Below are positions 1-5,465 of a DNA stretch of 5,465 nucleotides, piece by piece (within the stretch, counting starts at the first letter, position 1; the number at the start of each line of letters is the position of its first letter). The translations under genes were made by a program, and so were the position numbers. Source of the stretch: Comamonas sp. (GTDB lineage: Bacteria > Pseudomonadota > Gammaproteobacteria > Burkholderiales > Burkholderiaceae_C); assembly GCA_018384835.1 (NCBI GenBank), contig JAHAYB010000232.1:1-5465 (forward strand), given 5' to 3'. Below the pieces are notes generated by a model. The model was not told the origin of the DNA. It was given only the letters and a program-made list of their open reading frames with translations, and did no database searches.

Positions 1-1182
1 GATTTAGCCAGCTTGGTAGAGCGCACTGGCGCAGCCCGCACCCTGCACAGCCTGCTGGGGGCAAGGCCGGATAGCCGCCAAATGCGCCACCACAGCGGCC
101 AACCCCTAGAGGTGGATGTGCTCATCGTGGACGAGGCCTCTATGGTGCATCTGGAGATGATGGCCGCGCTGCTGGATGCTCTACCGCCCAGCGCCCGCCT
201 CATCATCTTGGGGGATAAAGACCAACTGGCCTCGGTGGAAGCCGGTGCTGTGCTGGGCGATCTGTGCCAAGACGCGCAAGCAGGCCACTACCTGCCCGAT
301 ACCGCCGCCTATGCCTTGCGTGTGGCGGGGCAGAAAATTCCCCAGGAGCTTTGCAGCGCACAGGGCAGCGCCTTGGCGCAATGCACGGTCATGCTGCGCC
401 ATAGCCGCCGCTTTGGCGGCCCTATTGGGCAGCTAGCGCAGGCTGTGAACCACGGCCAAGGCCAGCTAGCGCAGCAGGTGTTGGACGGCTGCACCGATGC
501 CAGCCTCTACCAAGCGCAGGGCAAAGGCATTGAGCGCGTTTGGCGCATGGCAGTACAAAACCAGGCCGCCAGCTACCAAGACTATTGCGCCCTACTGCCC
601 CAATACAGCCCGCAGCCCGAGCAGCACGAACACTGGGTGCGCCAGGTGCTGCAAGCCTTTGAAGGCTTTAGGCTGCTGTGCGCCGTGCGTGAAGGTGATT
701 GGGGCGTGGCAGGCTTAAACCAAGCCATAGAGCGCTTGCTGATTGAAAAAAAATGGCTCAAAAAAGACGGCCCTTGGTACAGTGGCCGCCCCGTGATGAT
801 TACGCGCAACGACCCCGCCTTGGGCGTATTTAACGGCGATATTGGCCTATGCCTGCCCAGCCCCAGCGGCCAATTGCGCGTGTATTTTGCCGACGGTGAG
901 CAGCTGCGCAGCGTGGGCGTGGCGCGTCTAGCACATATCGAAACCGCCTTTGCCATGACGGTGCATAAAAGCCAAGGCTCAGAATTTGCCCACACCGCGC
1001 TTGTGCTGTCAGCCAGTGCAGGCAGCATTTTGGGGCGCGAGCTGGTCTATACCGGCATTACGCGTGCCAAGACGCGTTTTGGCCTATTTGCCCAGCGCCC
1101 TGGCTTGTTGGCGCAAGCCTGTGCCCACCCTACCCAGCGCAGTAGCGGCTTGCTGCGGTTTTTGGCGGGGGAGTTTGCCTAA
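1..1182 (+). CDS. recD: RecD, exodeoxyribonuclease V alpha subunit (5' end outside window)
   Basis: This is the C-terminal part (393 residues in the window) of RecD, the 5'-to-3' helicase subunit of the RecBCD enzyme that processes double-strand DNA ends for recombination. The frame is open from base 1 and ends at TAA 1180-1182. The TTG at 13 is internal, not a start. Superfamily 1 helicase motifs appear in order: the Walker B/motif II VDEAS (127-141), motif III LGDKDQLASVEAG (208-246), an RHSRRF segment near 397-414, motif V TVHKSQGSEF (958-987) and motif VI ELVYTGITRAK (1039-1071). The conserved blocks RPVMITRNDPALGVFNGDIG and LLCAVREG-WGVAGLN match RecD as I recall it from E. coli (about 608 residues). 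The N-terminal domain and the Walker A P-loop must lie upstream of the window, so only about two thirds of the protein is visible. There are no frameshifts or lost motifs in the visible part. recB would be expected just upstream, but this cannot be seen. Confidence 0.96.
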   Translation, partial: DLASLVERTGAARTLHSLLGARPDSRQMRHHSGQPLEVDVLIVDEASMVHLEMMAALLDALPPSARLIILGDKDQLASVEAGAVLGDLCQDAQAGHYLPDTAAYALRVAGQKIPQELCSAQGSALAQCTVMLRHSRRFGGPIGQLAQAVNHGQGQLAQQVLDGCTDASLYQAQGKGIERVWRMAVQNQAASYQDYCALLPQYSPQPEQHEHWVRQVLQAFEGFRLLCAVREGDWGVAGLNQAIERLLIEKKWLKKDGPWYSGRPVMITRNDPALGVFNGDIGLCLPSPSGQLRVYFADGEQLRSVGVARLAHIETAFAMTVHKSQGSEFAHTALVLSASAGSILGRELVYTGITRAKTRFGLFAQRPGLLAQACAHPTQRSSGLLRFLAGEFA

Positions 1183-1220
1183 GCGTTGGCAGCGTTCCCA
1201 CCCAACCTCACCCTAAACCC

Positions 1221-1265
1221 CATCCTAAGACACCCCATACCCCTGAGCGTAGGATGCAGGTTTTT
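1221..1265 (+). terminator. Possible weak intrinsic terminator after recD
   Basis: CATCCTA (1221-1227) and TAGGATG (1250-1256) form a perfect 7-bp inverted repeat. It has a 22-base loop and is followed, after CAGG, by five T (1261-1265). It lies 39 bases after the recD stop, where a terminator for the upstream operon is expected. The stem is AT-containing, the loop is long and the T-run is short and set off from the stem, so it may be inefficient or accidental. The repeat covers the ATG at 1254, which supports a later start for the copper-chaperone gene. Confidence 0.35.
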
Positions 1266-1276
1266 CAACCACCATC

Positions 1277-1285
1277 GAAGAAGAG
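1277..1285 (+). promoter_or_regulatory. Ribosome binding site deciding the copper-chaperone start
   Basis: The purine run GAAGAAGAG sits 4 bases before ATG 1290 and 10 bases before ATG 1296. No comparable purine run precedes the upstream in-frame ATG at 1254. This favours 1290 or 1296 as the start. I annotate 1290; the two differ by only two residues. Confidence 0.5.
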
Positions 1286-1289
1286 CACC

Positions 1290-1799
1290 ATGCCAATGAA
1301 CCTCCCCGCTCCCCTGCAAGCCTTGCGCAATGCCGCTGTATATTTAGGCGCAGTCGTTGCCGCTAGCAGTAGCCCCGTCTGGGCGCAAGCCCCCGTTCAC
1401 GTTGAACAAGCCTGGGCGCGTGCCAGCGTGGCGGGGCAAACTAATAGCGGTGGTTTTCTACAAATCACCGCACAAGCGCCGATGCGCTTGGTCGGTGCTA
1501 GCACCCCCGCCGCCCAGCACAGCGAGCTGCACGAAATGCGCGTAGAAGACGATGTCATGCGAATGCGCCCTGTCGATAGCTTGGAGTTGCCCGCTGGCCA
1601 AGCCGTCGCACTCAAGCCTGGTGGCCACCATCTGATGTTTATGCAGCTGTTTGAGCCGCTGCAAGAGGGCAACACCATCTATGTGACCCTCAAGCTGCAA
1701 GATGCCCAAGGCCAGCCCCACGAGCACACAGTGCAGATGCCCGTACAGCGCTTTACCCCCAAAGATGCTTTTCACGCGCCTAAGCACGACGCACAATAG
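1290..1799 (+). CDS. Secreted PCu(A)C-family copper chaperone
   Basis: This 169-residue protein belongs to the PCu(A)C (formerly DUF461) family. These periplasmic cupredoxin-fold proteins carry Cu(I) and in several bacteria help load the CuA site of cytochrome c oxidase. The family copper motif H-x10-M-x21-H-x-M is complete: His81, Met92, His114 and Met116 (numbered from 1290), within ELHEM...MRM and GGHHLMFM. A signal peptide is likely, with a hydrophobic stretch near residues 15-27 and an AQA cleavage site at about 32-34. The flanking block LPAGQAVALKPGGHHLMF is typical of the family. The frame is open from an ATG at 1254, but that start lies inside an inverted repeat. GAAGAAGAG at 1277-1285 fits ATG 1290 or 1296 better, and either gives a clean secretion signal. 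The C-terminus adds a short His-bearing tail (HAPKHDAQ). The usual partners (Sco, cytochrome oxidase genes, TonB receptor) are not in view, so the client protein is unknown. Confidence 0.92.
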   Translation: MPMNLPAPLQALRNAAVYLGAVVAASSSPVWAQAPVHVEQAWARASVAGQTNSGGFLQITAQAPMRLVGASTPAAQHSELHEMRVEDDVMRMRPVDSLELPAGQAVALKPGGHHLMFMQLFEPLQEGNTIYVTLKLQDAQGQPHEHTVQMPVQRFTPKDAFHAPKHDAQ

Positions 1800-1855
1800 C
1801 GCGTCAACGTGAAGTACAGACAGTAGCCTCACGGCTCCCACCCCCCACTCGATAC

Positions 1856-1862
1856 AGGAGAG
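1856..1862 (+). promoter_or_regulatory. phaM ribosome binding site
   Basis: AGGAGAG ends 8 bases before ATG 1871. It is a strong Shine-Dalgarno match and fixes the phaM start. The 71-base gap behind the copper-chaperone stop shows no convincing terminator, so read-through from that gene into phaM is possible. Confidence 0.75.
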
Positions 1863-1870
1863 TAAAGACC

Positions 1871-2872
1871 ATGAGCGAAAACACCGTCTTCAACTTTGGC
1901 CAATTCATCCCCGGCTATGATTTTTTACAGCAGTTGAGTAAAACCAGCCAAAGCGCCGCAAGCACTGGCTTGCCCACGTCTTTTACCAACTGGGTCGCCC
2001 CGACGGTGAGTGTTGAGGAAATTGACAAGCGCATTGAAGAGCTGAAATCTGTACAGTTTTGGTTAGAACAAAACAGCCGGGGCTTGAGCGCCACCATCCA
2101 AGCCCTGCAAGTGCAAAAAATGACGCTCTCTACCTTGCAGGATATGAACGTCAACATGGGCGAGTTTGCCAAGGCGTTTGGCTTTGGTGCAGAAAGCAGC
2201 AGCCACGCCACAGCACCTACCCCTAGCGCCGCCCCCTTTAACGCACAAAGTGGGGGGGGCAGCACTAGCAATGCTTCTAACTGGCCCATGGGTGGCAGTA
2301 GTACATCGGCCACCCAGCAAGCCGCACCTGTGCCAGCTGCTTCGCCAGTACCTGCTCCCAGCCCTACAGCGCAAACGCAGGAAGAGGACAGCACCACCAC
2401 GCCCACCACTGAAGAGGCCAGCGACCCTACCCCCGCCCTAGCCGCCCAGGCCATGCAGTGGTGGGGTTCACTGACACAGCAGTTTCAGCAAATTGCCACC
2501 CAAGTGATGCAAGACCCGGTGCATCAAGCAGCCATGGCACAAGCCAGCAGCATGGCTAGTGATTTGACCAAGGCTGCCGCCCAGGCCACAAGCGACATGG
2601 TGCGTCAAGCAGTGGTTCCCCCCATGGCAAGCACTGGTGCTCGTGCTAATGCTGGTGCTAGCACGGCTGAAAGCAAAAGCACCACAGCTTCAACCAGCAC
2701 TGCCAAGCGTAAAAAACCCAGCACCAGCACCAATACCACGAGTAGCGGCACAACCCGCAAAAAAGCCAGCAGCAGCACCAGCACAACGGCCAGCACAGCG
2801 GCAAAAAAAGTCGCTAAAACAGCGGCCTCCGCCAAATCTACCGCTCAAAAAACCAGCACTCGCAAAGCCTAA
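1871..2872 (+). CDS. phaM: PhaM-type PHB granule protein, nucleoid linker and PHA synthase activator
   Basis: This 333-residue protein matches the PhaM family. In Ralstonia eutropha, PhaM binds and activates the PHB synthase PhaC and attaches granules to DNA. The recognisable core is residues 1-100: an N-terminal FGQFIPGYDFLQQL segment, then NWVAPT (40-45), then a helical, probably coiled-coil stretch from about 46 to 92 (SVEEIDKRIEELKSVQFWLEQN, then IQALQVQKMTLSTLQDMN). After a Ser/Gly/Pro/Ala/Thr-rich linker (about 108-190), a second helical stretch with AMQWWGSLTQQFQQIATQV lies at 194-212 and resembles phasin helices. The tail (about 250-333) is almost entirely Ser, Thr, Ala and Lys with RKK clusters at 280-282 and 296-298, resembling histone-H1-like DNA-binding tails. 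Ralstonia PhaM is, from memory, about 263 residues with Pro-Ala-Lys repeats, so this one is longer and Ser/Thr-richer. DNA binding is inferred from composition only. No phaC or phaP is in the window. Confidence 0.85.
   Translation: MSENTVFNFGQFIPGYDFLQQLSKTSQSAASTGLPTSFTNWVAPTVSVEEIDKRIEELKSVQFWLEQNSRGLSATIQALQVQKMTLSTLQDMNVNMGEFAKAFGFGAESSSHATAPTPSAAPFNAQSGGGSTSNASNWPMGGSSTSATQQAAPVPAASPVPAPSPTAQTQEEDSTTTPTTEEASDPTPALAAQAMQWWGSLTQQFQQIATQVMQDPVHQAAMAQASSMASDLTKAAAQATSDMVRQAVVPPMASTGARANAGASTAESKSTTASTSTAKRKKPSTSTNTTSSGTTRKKASSSTSTTASTAAKKVAKTAASAKSTAQKTSTRKA
2252..2259 (+). repeat. Eight-G homopolymer in the phaM linker
   Basis: A run of eight G encodes Gly128, Gly129 and the first two bases of Gly130, in the linker between the N-terminal core and the basic tail. 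Losing one G would read on to TAG 2439-2441, giving a 189-residue protein ending in an Arg/Lys/Pro-rich tail (with RKRRKR). Gaining one G would hit TAG 2266-2268, giving a 132-residue core without tail. As written the frame is intact. Any switching is inference. Confidence 0.9.
2708..2803 (+). repeat. Imperfect tandem repeat in the phaM basic tail
   Basis: Residues 280-295 (starting RKKPSTSTNTT) and 296-311 (starting RKKASSSTSTT) form two imperfect copies of a 16-residue unit: a basic RKK cluster followed by a Ser/Thr run. The DNA repeats less exactly than the protein, which suggests an old duplication or selection on composition. Further Lys-bearing segments (AAKKVAK, SAKSTAQK, TSTRKA) follow but do not fit the same unit. 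Confidence 0.6.
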
Positions 2873-2915
2873 AGTATTGGTAATAGGGCTAAAAGCACAG
2901 GAGGAAAGGTGTCGC

Positions 2916-4541
2916 TCAAGCCCTTTGCTCCGACTGGTTACACATACGGCGCAAAGCTACCGCATCTTGCTGAGACAGTGAAACATCCGAGCTATGCAAA
3001 CGCAGCAAGCGCATGGTGCTGCGCACACTGCCCACCTGCTCACACAAAGACTTGGCGGTGGCATCCACCTGCTGGACAAGCGCCAAGTTGTCTTGGGTAA
3101 TGGCATCCAAATCAGCGACTGCATGGTTGATTTGGCTCACCCCTAGTTGCTGCTCATGGGCTGCGGTGCTAATACTGCCTAGCAAGTGATCAACTTGGCG
3201 CACTGCTTCTAGGGTTTGATCCATGCGCTTGCGTGCATCTTCTGAGGCTTGTGTGCCCAGGGCAACCCGCTCGCGGGCTTGCTCAATCAGCTGGCGGATG
3301 GTGTGGGCTGCCTCGGTAGTGCGCCCTGCCAGGGCACGAACTTCTGTAGCAACAATGGCAAAACCGCGCCCCTGTTCGCCAGCGCGAGCCGCTTCTACCG
3401 CAGCATTTAAGGCCAGCAGATTGGTTTGAAAAGCCACAGACTCAATGGTTTGCACAATGCCTTGAATCGCTTCAGAAGAATGGGCAATTGCTGTCATGGC
3501 TGAATCTACCTGCTGCACCGCCTGATGGCCGTGCTGCGCCAAACTAGAAGTACGTGCTGCTAATTGCGCCCCATCACCAGCAGAGCTAGCACTGCTTTGT
3601 ACGGTGCCAGTAATCTCCTCCAGAGCGCTCGCTGTCGATTCCAAGTTGCTAGCCTGTGTATGGGTGCGCGTAGATAAGTCGTGGTTACCCTCGGCAATTG
3701 CCTGCACTGCTTGCTCTAGCCGTAACACTTCGGTACGCACATCACCCACTACGGTGCGCAAATTAACACTGAGCTGAAACAGTGCCCGCTGCACCATACC
3801 GATGCGTCCAAAACCACCAGTGCGCACGGTGCGGGTTAAATCCCCAGAAGCTAAGTAGTTGGCATCTTCGAGCAAATCGGTCAATGCCCACACTGCAATT
3901 TTTCGGGTTAAAGATACCCCTAGCCCCACTGTTAGCACCGCAAGCACCAGGCTTAACCACCAAGGTGCTCCTAATAACACGGGGACAAGCGTGAAAGCAA
4001 CCATCCCCATTTGTAACAATAGCAATAAACCGACCACGGTTGGGCGTAGTGCTTGCTGCAATCTCCCCCACAGGCTATGGGGATATACCTGACCCTGGCG
4101 CAAGATGTAACGCAAACGCCGACCAGCCGCCTGATCAGCGTTCATGCTCTCGTACAGCGCCTGACTTTGTTGCACTTGCTCGCGGCTGGGCAAAGTGCGC
4201 ACTGATAGGTAGCCCGTGATATTGTCTCCATCACGCATGGGAGTTACATTGGCTTGCACCCAGTAAAAATCACCGTTCTTGCGACGGTTCTTAATTACCC
4301 CAGTCCAAGGCTGGCCTTTTTGTACCGTGTGCCACAAATCCTCAAATGCTTGCGACGGTACTTCTGGATGGCGAATCAGGTTGTGTGGTTGACCAAGTAG
4401 TTCATTGATCTCAAAACCACTCACCGTAACGAAAGCCGGATTGCAGTAGGTAATACGCCCTTTGGTGTCAGTGACGGAAACTAGGGTGTCCTCTGACGCA
4501 TAGACGTATTCTCGATCAGTGACCGGTAAGTTTTTACGCAT
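2916..4541 (-). CDS. aer: Aer-like PAS-domain methyl-accepting chemotaxis protein
   Basis: This 541-residue energy-taxis receptor has a cytoplasmic N-terminal PAS domain (about 10-120), a two-segment membrane anchor with almost no periplasmic loop (about 168-188 and 193-212), a probable divergent HAMP region (about 213-265) and an MCP signalling domain. The hairpin tip, with [20 protein letters not shown] at 371-390 then [17 protein letters not shown], is canonical and should contact CheA and CheW. The PAS domain aligns without gaps to my memory of E. coli Aer, whose PAS domain binds FAD: Asn34, Arg57, His58, Phe66, Trp70 and Trp79 fall at the same numbers, while Asp60 is Glu. GQPHN-IRHP and [11 protein letters not shown] are family hallmarks. 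FAD binding and redox sensing are therefore likely but inferred. E308-E309 (ASALEEIT) fits a methylation site. No C-terminal NWETF-type CheR tether is seen. AAGGGAAG at 4548-4555 sits 6 bases before ATG 4541. The gene converges on phaM with a 43-base gap. Confidence 0.93.
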   Translation of the reverse strand: MRKNLPVTDREYVYASEDTLVSVTDTKGRITYCNPAFVTVSGFEINELLGQPHNLIRHPEVPSQAFEDLWHTVQKGQPWTGVIKNRRKNGDFYWVQANVTPMRDGDNITGYLSVRTLPSREQVQQSQALYESMNADQAAGRRLRYILRQGQVYPHSLWGRLQQALRPTVVGLLLLLQMGMVAFTLVPVLLGAPWWLSLVLAVLTVGLGVSLTRKIAVWALTDLLEDANYLASGDLTRTVRTGGFGRIGMVQRALFQLSVNLRTVVGDVRTEVLRLEQAVQAIAEGNHDLSTRTHTQASNLESTASALEEITGTVQSSASSAGDGAQLAARTSSLAQHGHQAVQQVDSAMTAIAHSSEAIQGIVQTIESVAFQTNLLALNAAVEAARAGEQGRGFAIVATEVRALAGRTTEAAHTIRQLIEQARERVALGTQASEDARKRMDQTLEAVRQVDHLLGSISTAAHEQQLGVSQINHAVADLDAITQDNLALVQQVDATAKSLCEQVGSVRSTMRLLRLHSSDVSLSQQDAVALRRMCNQSEQRA

Positions 4542-4547
4542 ATAAGA

Positions 4548-4555
4548 CTTCCCTT
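4548..4555 (-). promoter_or_regulatory. Receptor gene ribosome binding site
   Basis: On the minus strand AAGGGAAG lies 6 bases before the start codon at 4541-4539. It supports this ATG, which also gives an N-terminus that lines up with E. coli Aer at residue level. Confidence 0.65.
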
Positions 4556-4629
4556 TTGAGTGCTGAGCGCATATTGGCTTCTTTACTTGCCATGTAAGAA
4601 TAGTAAAACTTTCTTTTTACCATTTTTAC

Positions 4630-4637
4630 TTATCGGC
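4630..4637 (-). promoter_or_regulatory. Possible sigma-28 (FliA) -10 element for the receptor gene
   Basis: The minus strand reads GCCGATAA, an exact match to the enterobacterial sigma-28 -10 octamer, about 90 bases before the receptor ATG and in the right direction. Chemoreceptor genes are commonly in the flagellar sigma-28 regulon. The partner -35 (TAAAGTTT about 11 bases upstream) is not there: the bases at that spacing read GTAGGAAG, a poor match. It is therefore half a promoter at best. Confidence 0.35.
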
Positions 4638-4739
4638 ACTCTTACAAGCTTCCTACAGGAAGGGTCGTCTAAAAAAATTATCTTGACATTTCCTCTTCAA
4701 TTCGGAAACTTTGCCAAATACCCATTGCAAGTCAAATAA

Positions 4740-5423
4740 CTATACCTTGCCAGCGGTACGCGGCTGAAGCCATTGCAGCAACAGCAACACAAAAAAAGAA
4801 AAGAGCAGCATGATGGCCGCCAATGTGTGGGCTTGGGGGTATTCCATCGCTTCTACGTGGTCATAGATTTGTACAGATACCACCCTGGTAATACCCGGAA
4901 TGTTGCCCCCAAGCATTAAAATTACACCAAACTCCCCCACGGTATGGGCAAAACTTAGCACGGCAGCAGTTAAAAAGCCTGGGCGGCATAGGGGTAGCAC
5001 CACTGTCCAAAACGTATCCCAGGGACTGGCTCCGAGTGTGGCAGCAACTTCCAAAGGGCGTGCGCCCAAAGCCTCAAAGGCACGCTGCAAGGGCTGAACC
5101 GTAAATGGTAAGGAATACACCAGCGAGCCAACCACCAAGCCCGCAAAGGTAAAAGGCAGGCGGCCTATCCCCAAGCTTTGGGTTAACCAACCAATAGGGC
5201 CATGCGGCCCCATTAAGACCAATAAATAAAAACCAATTACCGTTGGCGGCAGTACTAAGGGCAAGGCTACAACCGCACCAATAGCACTGCGCCAACGCGA
5301 CTGGGTATGTGCCAACCACCAAGCCAGTGGGGTACAAAGCACCAGCAACAAAATAGTGGTGATACTCGCTAGCTGCAAAGTCAGGGCAATTGCTTGCCAA
5401 TCTTCCGAACTTAGATGCAGCAT
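4740..5423 (-). CDS. modB: ModB, molybdate ABC transporter permease
   Basis: This 227-residue inner-membrane permease has almost the same length as E. coli ModB (229, from memory). It forms the channel through which molybdate bound by ModA is moved in by ModC ATP hydrolysis. Five hydrophobic segments are visible at about 12-36, 49-70, 92-115, 148-170 and 200-219. ModB hallmarks are LPLVLPPTVIGFYLL (54-68), the cytoplasmic ATPase-coupling loop LEVAATLGASPWDTFW (124-139, EAA-type with Gly131) followed by VLPLCRPG, then GEFG (163-166) and GGNIPGITR (172-180). Related permeases for tungstate or sulfate are possible, but the GEFG plus NIPG-TR pattern favours molybdate. The start is fixed by a strong Shine-Dalgarno. 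modA would be expected upstream, outside the window. No modC follows: the next gene is the chemoreceptor, in the same direction after 198 bases. Confidence 0.93.
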   Translation of the reverse strand: MLHLSSEDWQAIALTLQLASITTILLLVLCTPLAWWLAHTQSRWRSAIGAVVALPLVLPPTVIGFYLLVLMGPHGPIGWLTQSLGIGRLPFTFAGLVVGSLVYSLPFTVQPLQRAFEALGARPLEVAATLGASPWDTFWTVVLPLCRPGFLTAAVLSFAHTVGEFGVILMLGGNIPGITRVVSVQIYDHVEAMEYPQAHTLAAIMLLFSFFVLLLLQWLQPRTAGKV

Positions 5424-5428
5424 AAGTA

Positions 5429-5437
5429 CCCTCCCTT
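5429..5437 (-). promoter_or_regulatory. modB ribosome binding site
   Basis: On the minus strand AAGGGAGGG lies 5 bases before the modB ATG (5423-5421). This is a strong Shine-Dalgarno match at good spacing. The remaining 28 bases to the window edge are AT-rich and too short to show whether they are the end of modA or a promoter. Confidence 0.75.
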
Positions 5438-5465
5438 AAAACATCCAACATACAATAGTTAATAT

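Larger units (their letters stand above)
4542..4739. other. AT-rich intergenic region between the receptor gene and modB
   Basis: This 198-base gap is about 37 percent GC, against roughly 50 to 60 percent in sampled stretches of the flanking genes. No credible coding frame is seen. It contains the receptor ribosome binding site, the GCCGATAA octamer, a 5-bp hairpin CTTCC-TACA-GGAAG (4649-4662), two TTTTTAC direct repeats nine bases apart (4614-4620, 4623-4629) and a run of seven A (4671-4677; T-run on the minus strand). No strong stem directly precedes that T-run, so I do not call a modB terminator. A TTGACA at 4683-4688 on the plus strand lacks a matching -10. Confidence 0.7.

Noticed and set aside
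746..765. A8 and A6 runs in recD as a programmed frameshift site
   Set aside because: The phase fits a slippery A-AAA-AAA heptamer, but the full-length RecD frame continues with all later motifs intact, no shifted product makes sense, and AAA codons for Lys explain the runs.
582..1028. Open frame on the minus strand inside recD
   Set aside because: It has no family resemblance and overlaps conserved RecD blocks and helicase motif V; it is explained by the codon composition of recD.
1254..1289. ATG at 1254 as the copper-chaperone start
   Set aside because: It adds 12 polar residues before the signal peptide, lies inside an inverted repeat and lacks a good ribosome binding site. ATG 1290 or 1296 has GAAGAAGAG in front.
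1808..1833. CGTGA/TCACG inverted repeat after the copper-chaperone stop
   Set aside because: A 5-bp stem with a 16-base loop and no T-run is within chance and does not look like a terminator.
2885..2924. AGGGCT/AGCCCT inverted repeat as a terminator between phaM and the receptor
   Set aside because: The stem is only 6 bp with a 28-base loop, no T-run follows on either strand, and one arm lies within the receptor coding sequence.
4649..4662. CTTCC-TACA-GGAAG hairpin as a modB terminator
   Set aside because: The stem is only 5 bp. On the modB strand the T-run comes before the hairpin rather than after it.
4683..4712. TTGACA at 4683 as a plus-strand sigma-70 promoter
   Set aside because: No TATAAT-like -10 is found 16-18 bases on, and the only downstream gene lies on the opposite strand.
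5074..5451. Alternative open frame overlapping the modB start on the same strand
   Set aside because: It is a shadow of modB in another frame, with no recognisable protein; modB has the strong ribosome binding site and full family motifs.

Overview
This 5,465-base window looks like ordinary chromosomal DNA from a Gram-negative betaproteobacterium, most likely of the order Burkholderiales and close to Comamonadaceae. The taxonomic call is an inference. It rests on the RecD sequence, on a PhaM-type polyhydroxybutyrate (PHB) granule protein with the family's 'WVAPT-VEEIDKRI-ELK-VQFWLEQN' core, and on the moderately GC-rich coding DNA. Genus cannot be fixed from the sequence alone.

The left half (1-2872) reads rightward. 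It holds the 3' two thirds of recD (RecBCD helicase subunit, cut by the window edge), a secreted PCu(A)C-type copper chaperone with a complete H-x10-M-x21-H-x-M copper site, and phaM, a PHB granule/nucleoid linker protein with a long low-complexity Ser/Thr/Ala/Lys tail. A weak hairpin plus T-run separates recD from the copper gene. A 71-base gap with a good ribosome binding site precedes phaM.

The right half (2916-5423) reads leftward. It holds an Aer-like PAS-domain chemoreceptor, convergent with phaM across only 43 bases, and modB, the molybdate ABC-transporter permease. Between them lies a 198-base gap of about 37 percent GC that must hold the receptor's promoter if it has its own; it contains an exact match to the sigma-28 -10 octamer GCCGATAA in the correct orientation. 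Sampled 60-base lines of coding DNA fall from about 60 percent GC in recD to about 50 percent in parts of the receptor and modB genes.

The genes do not form one pathway. They are a DNA-repair gene, a copper-delivery gene, a carbon-storage gene, an energy-taxis receptor and a molybdate-uptake gene side by side. I found no CRISPR array, transposon, tRNA, rRNA or clearly new multi-gene system. The points most worth a second look are a run of eight G in the phaM linker, where a one-base change would swap the DNA-binding tail for other C-termini; the repetitive tail itself; the possible flagellar promoter of the receptor; and a modB gene with no modC directly downstream.
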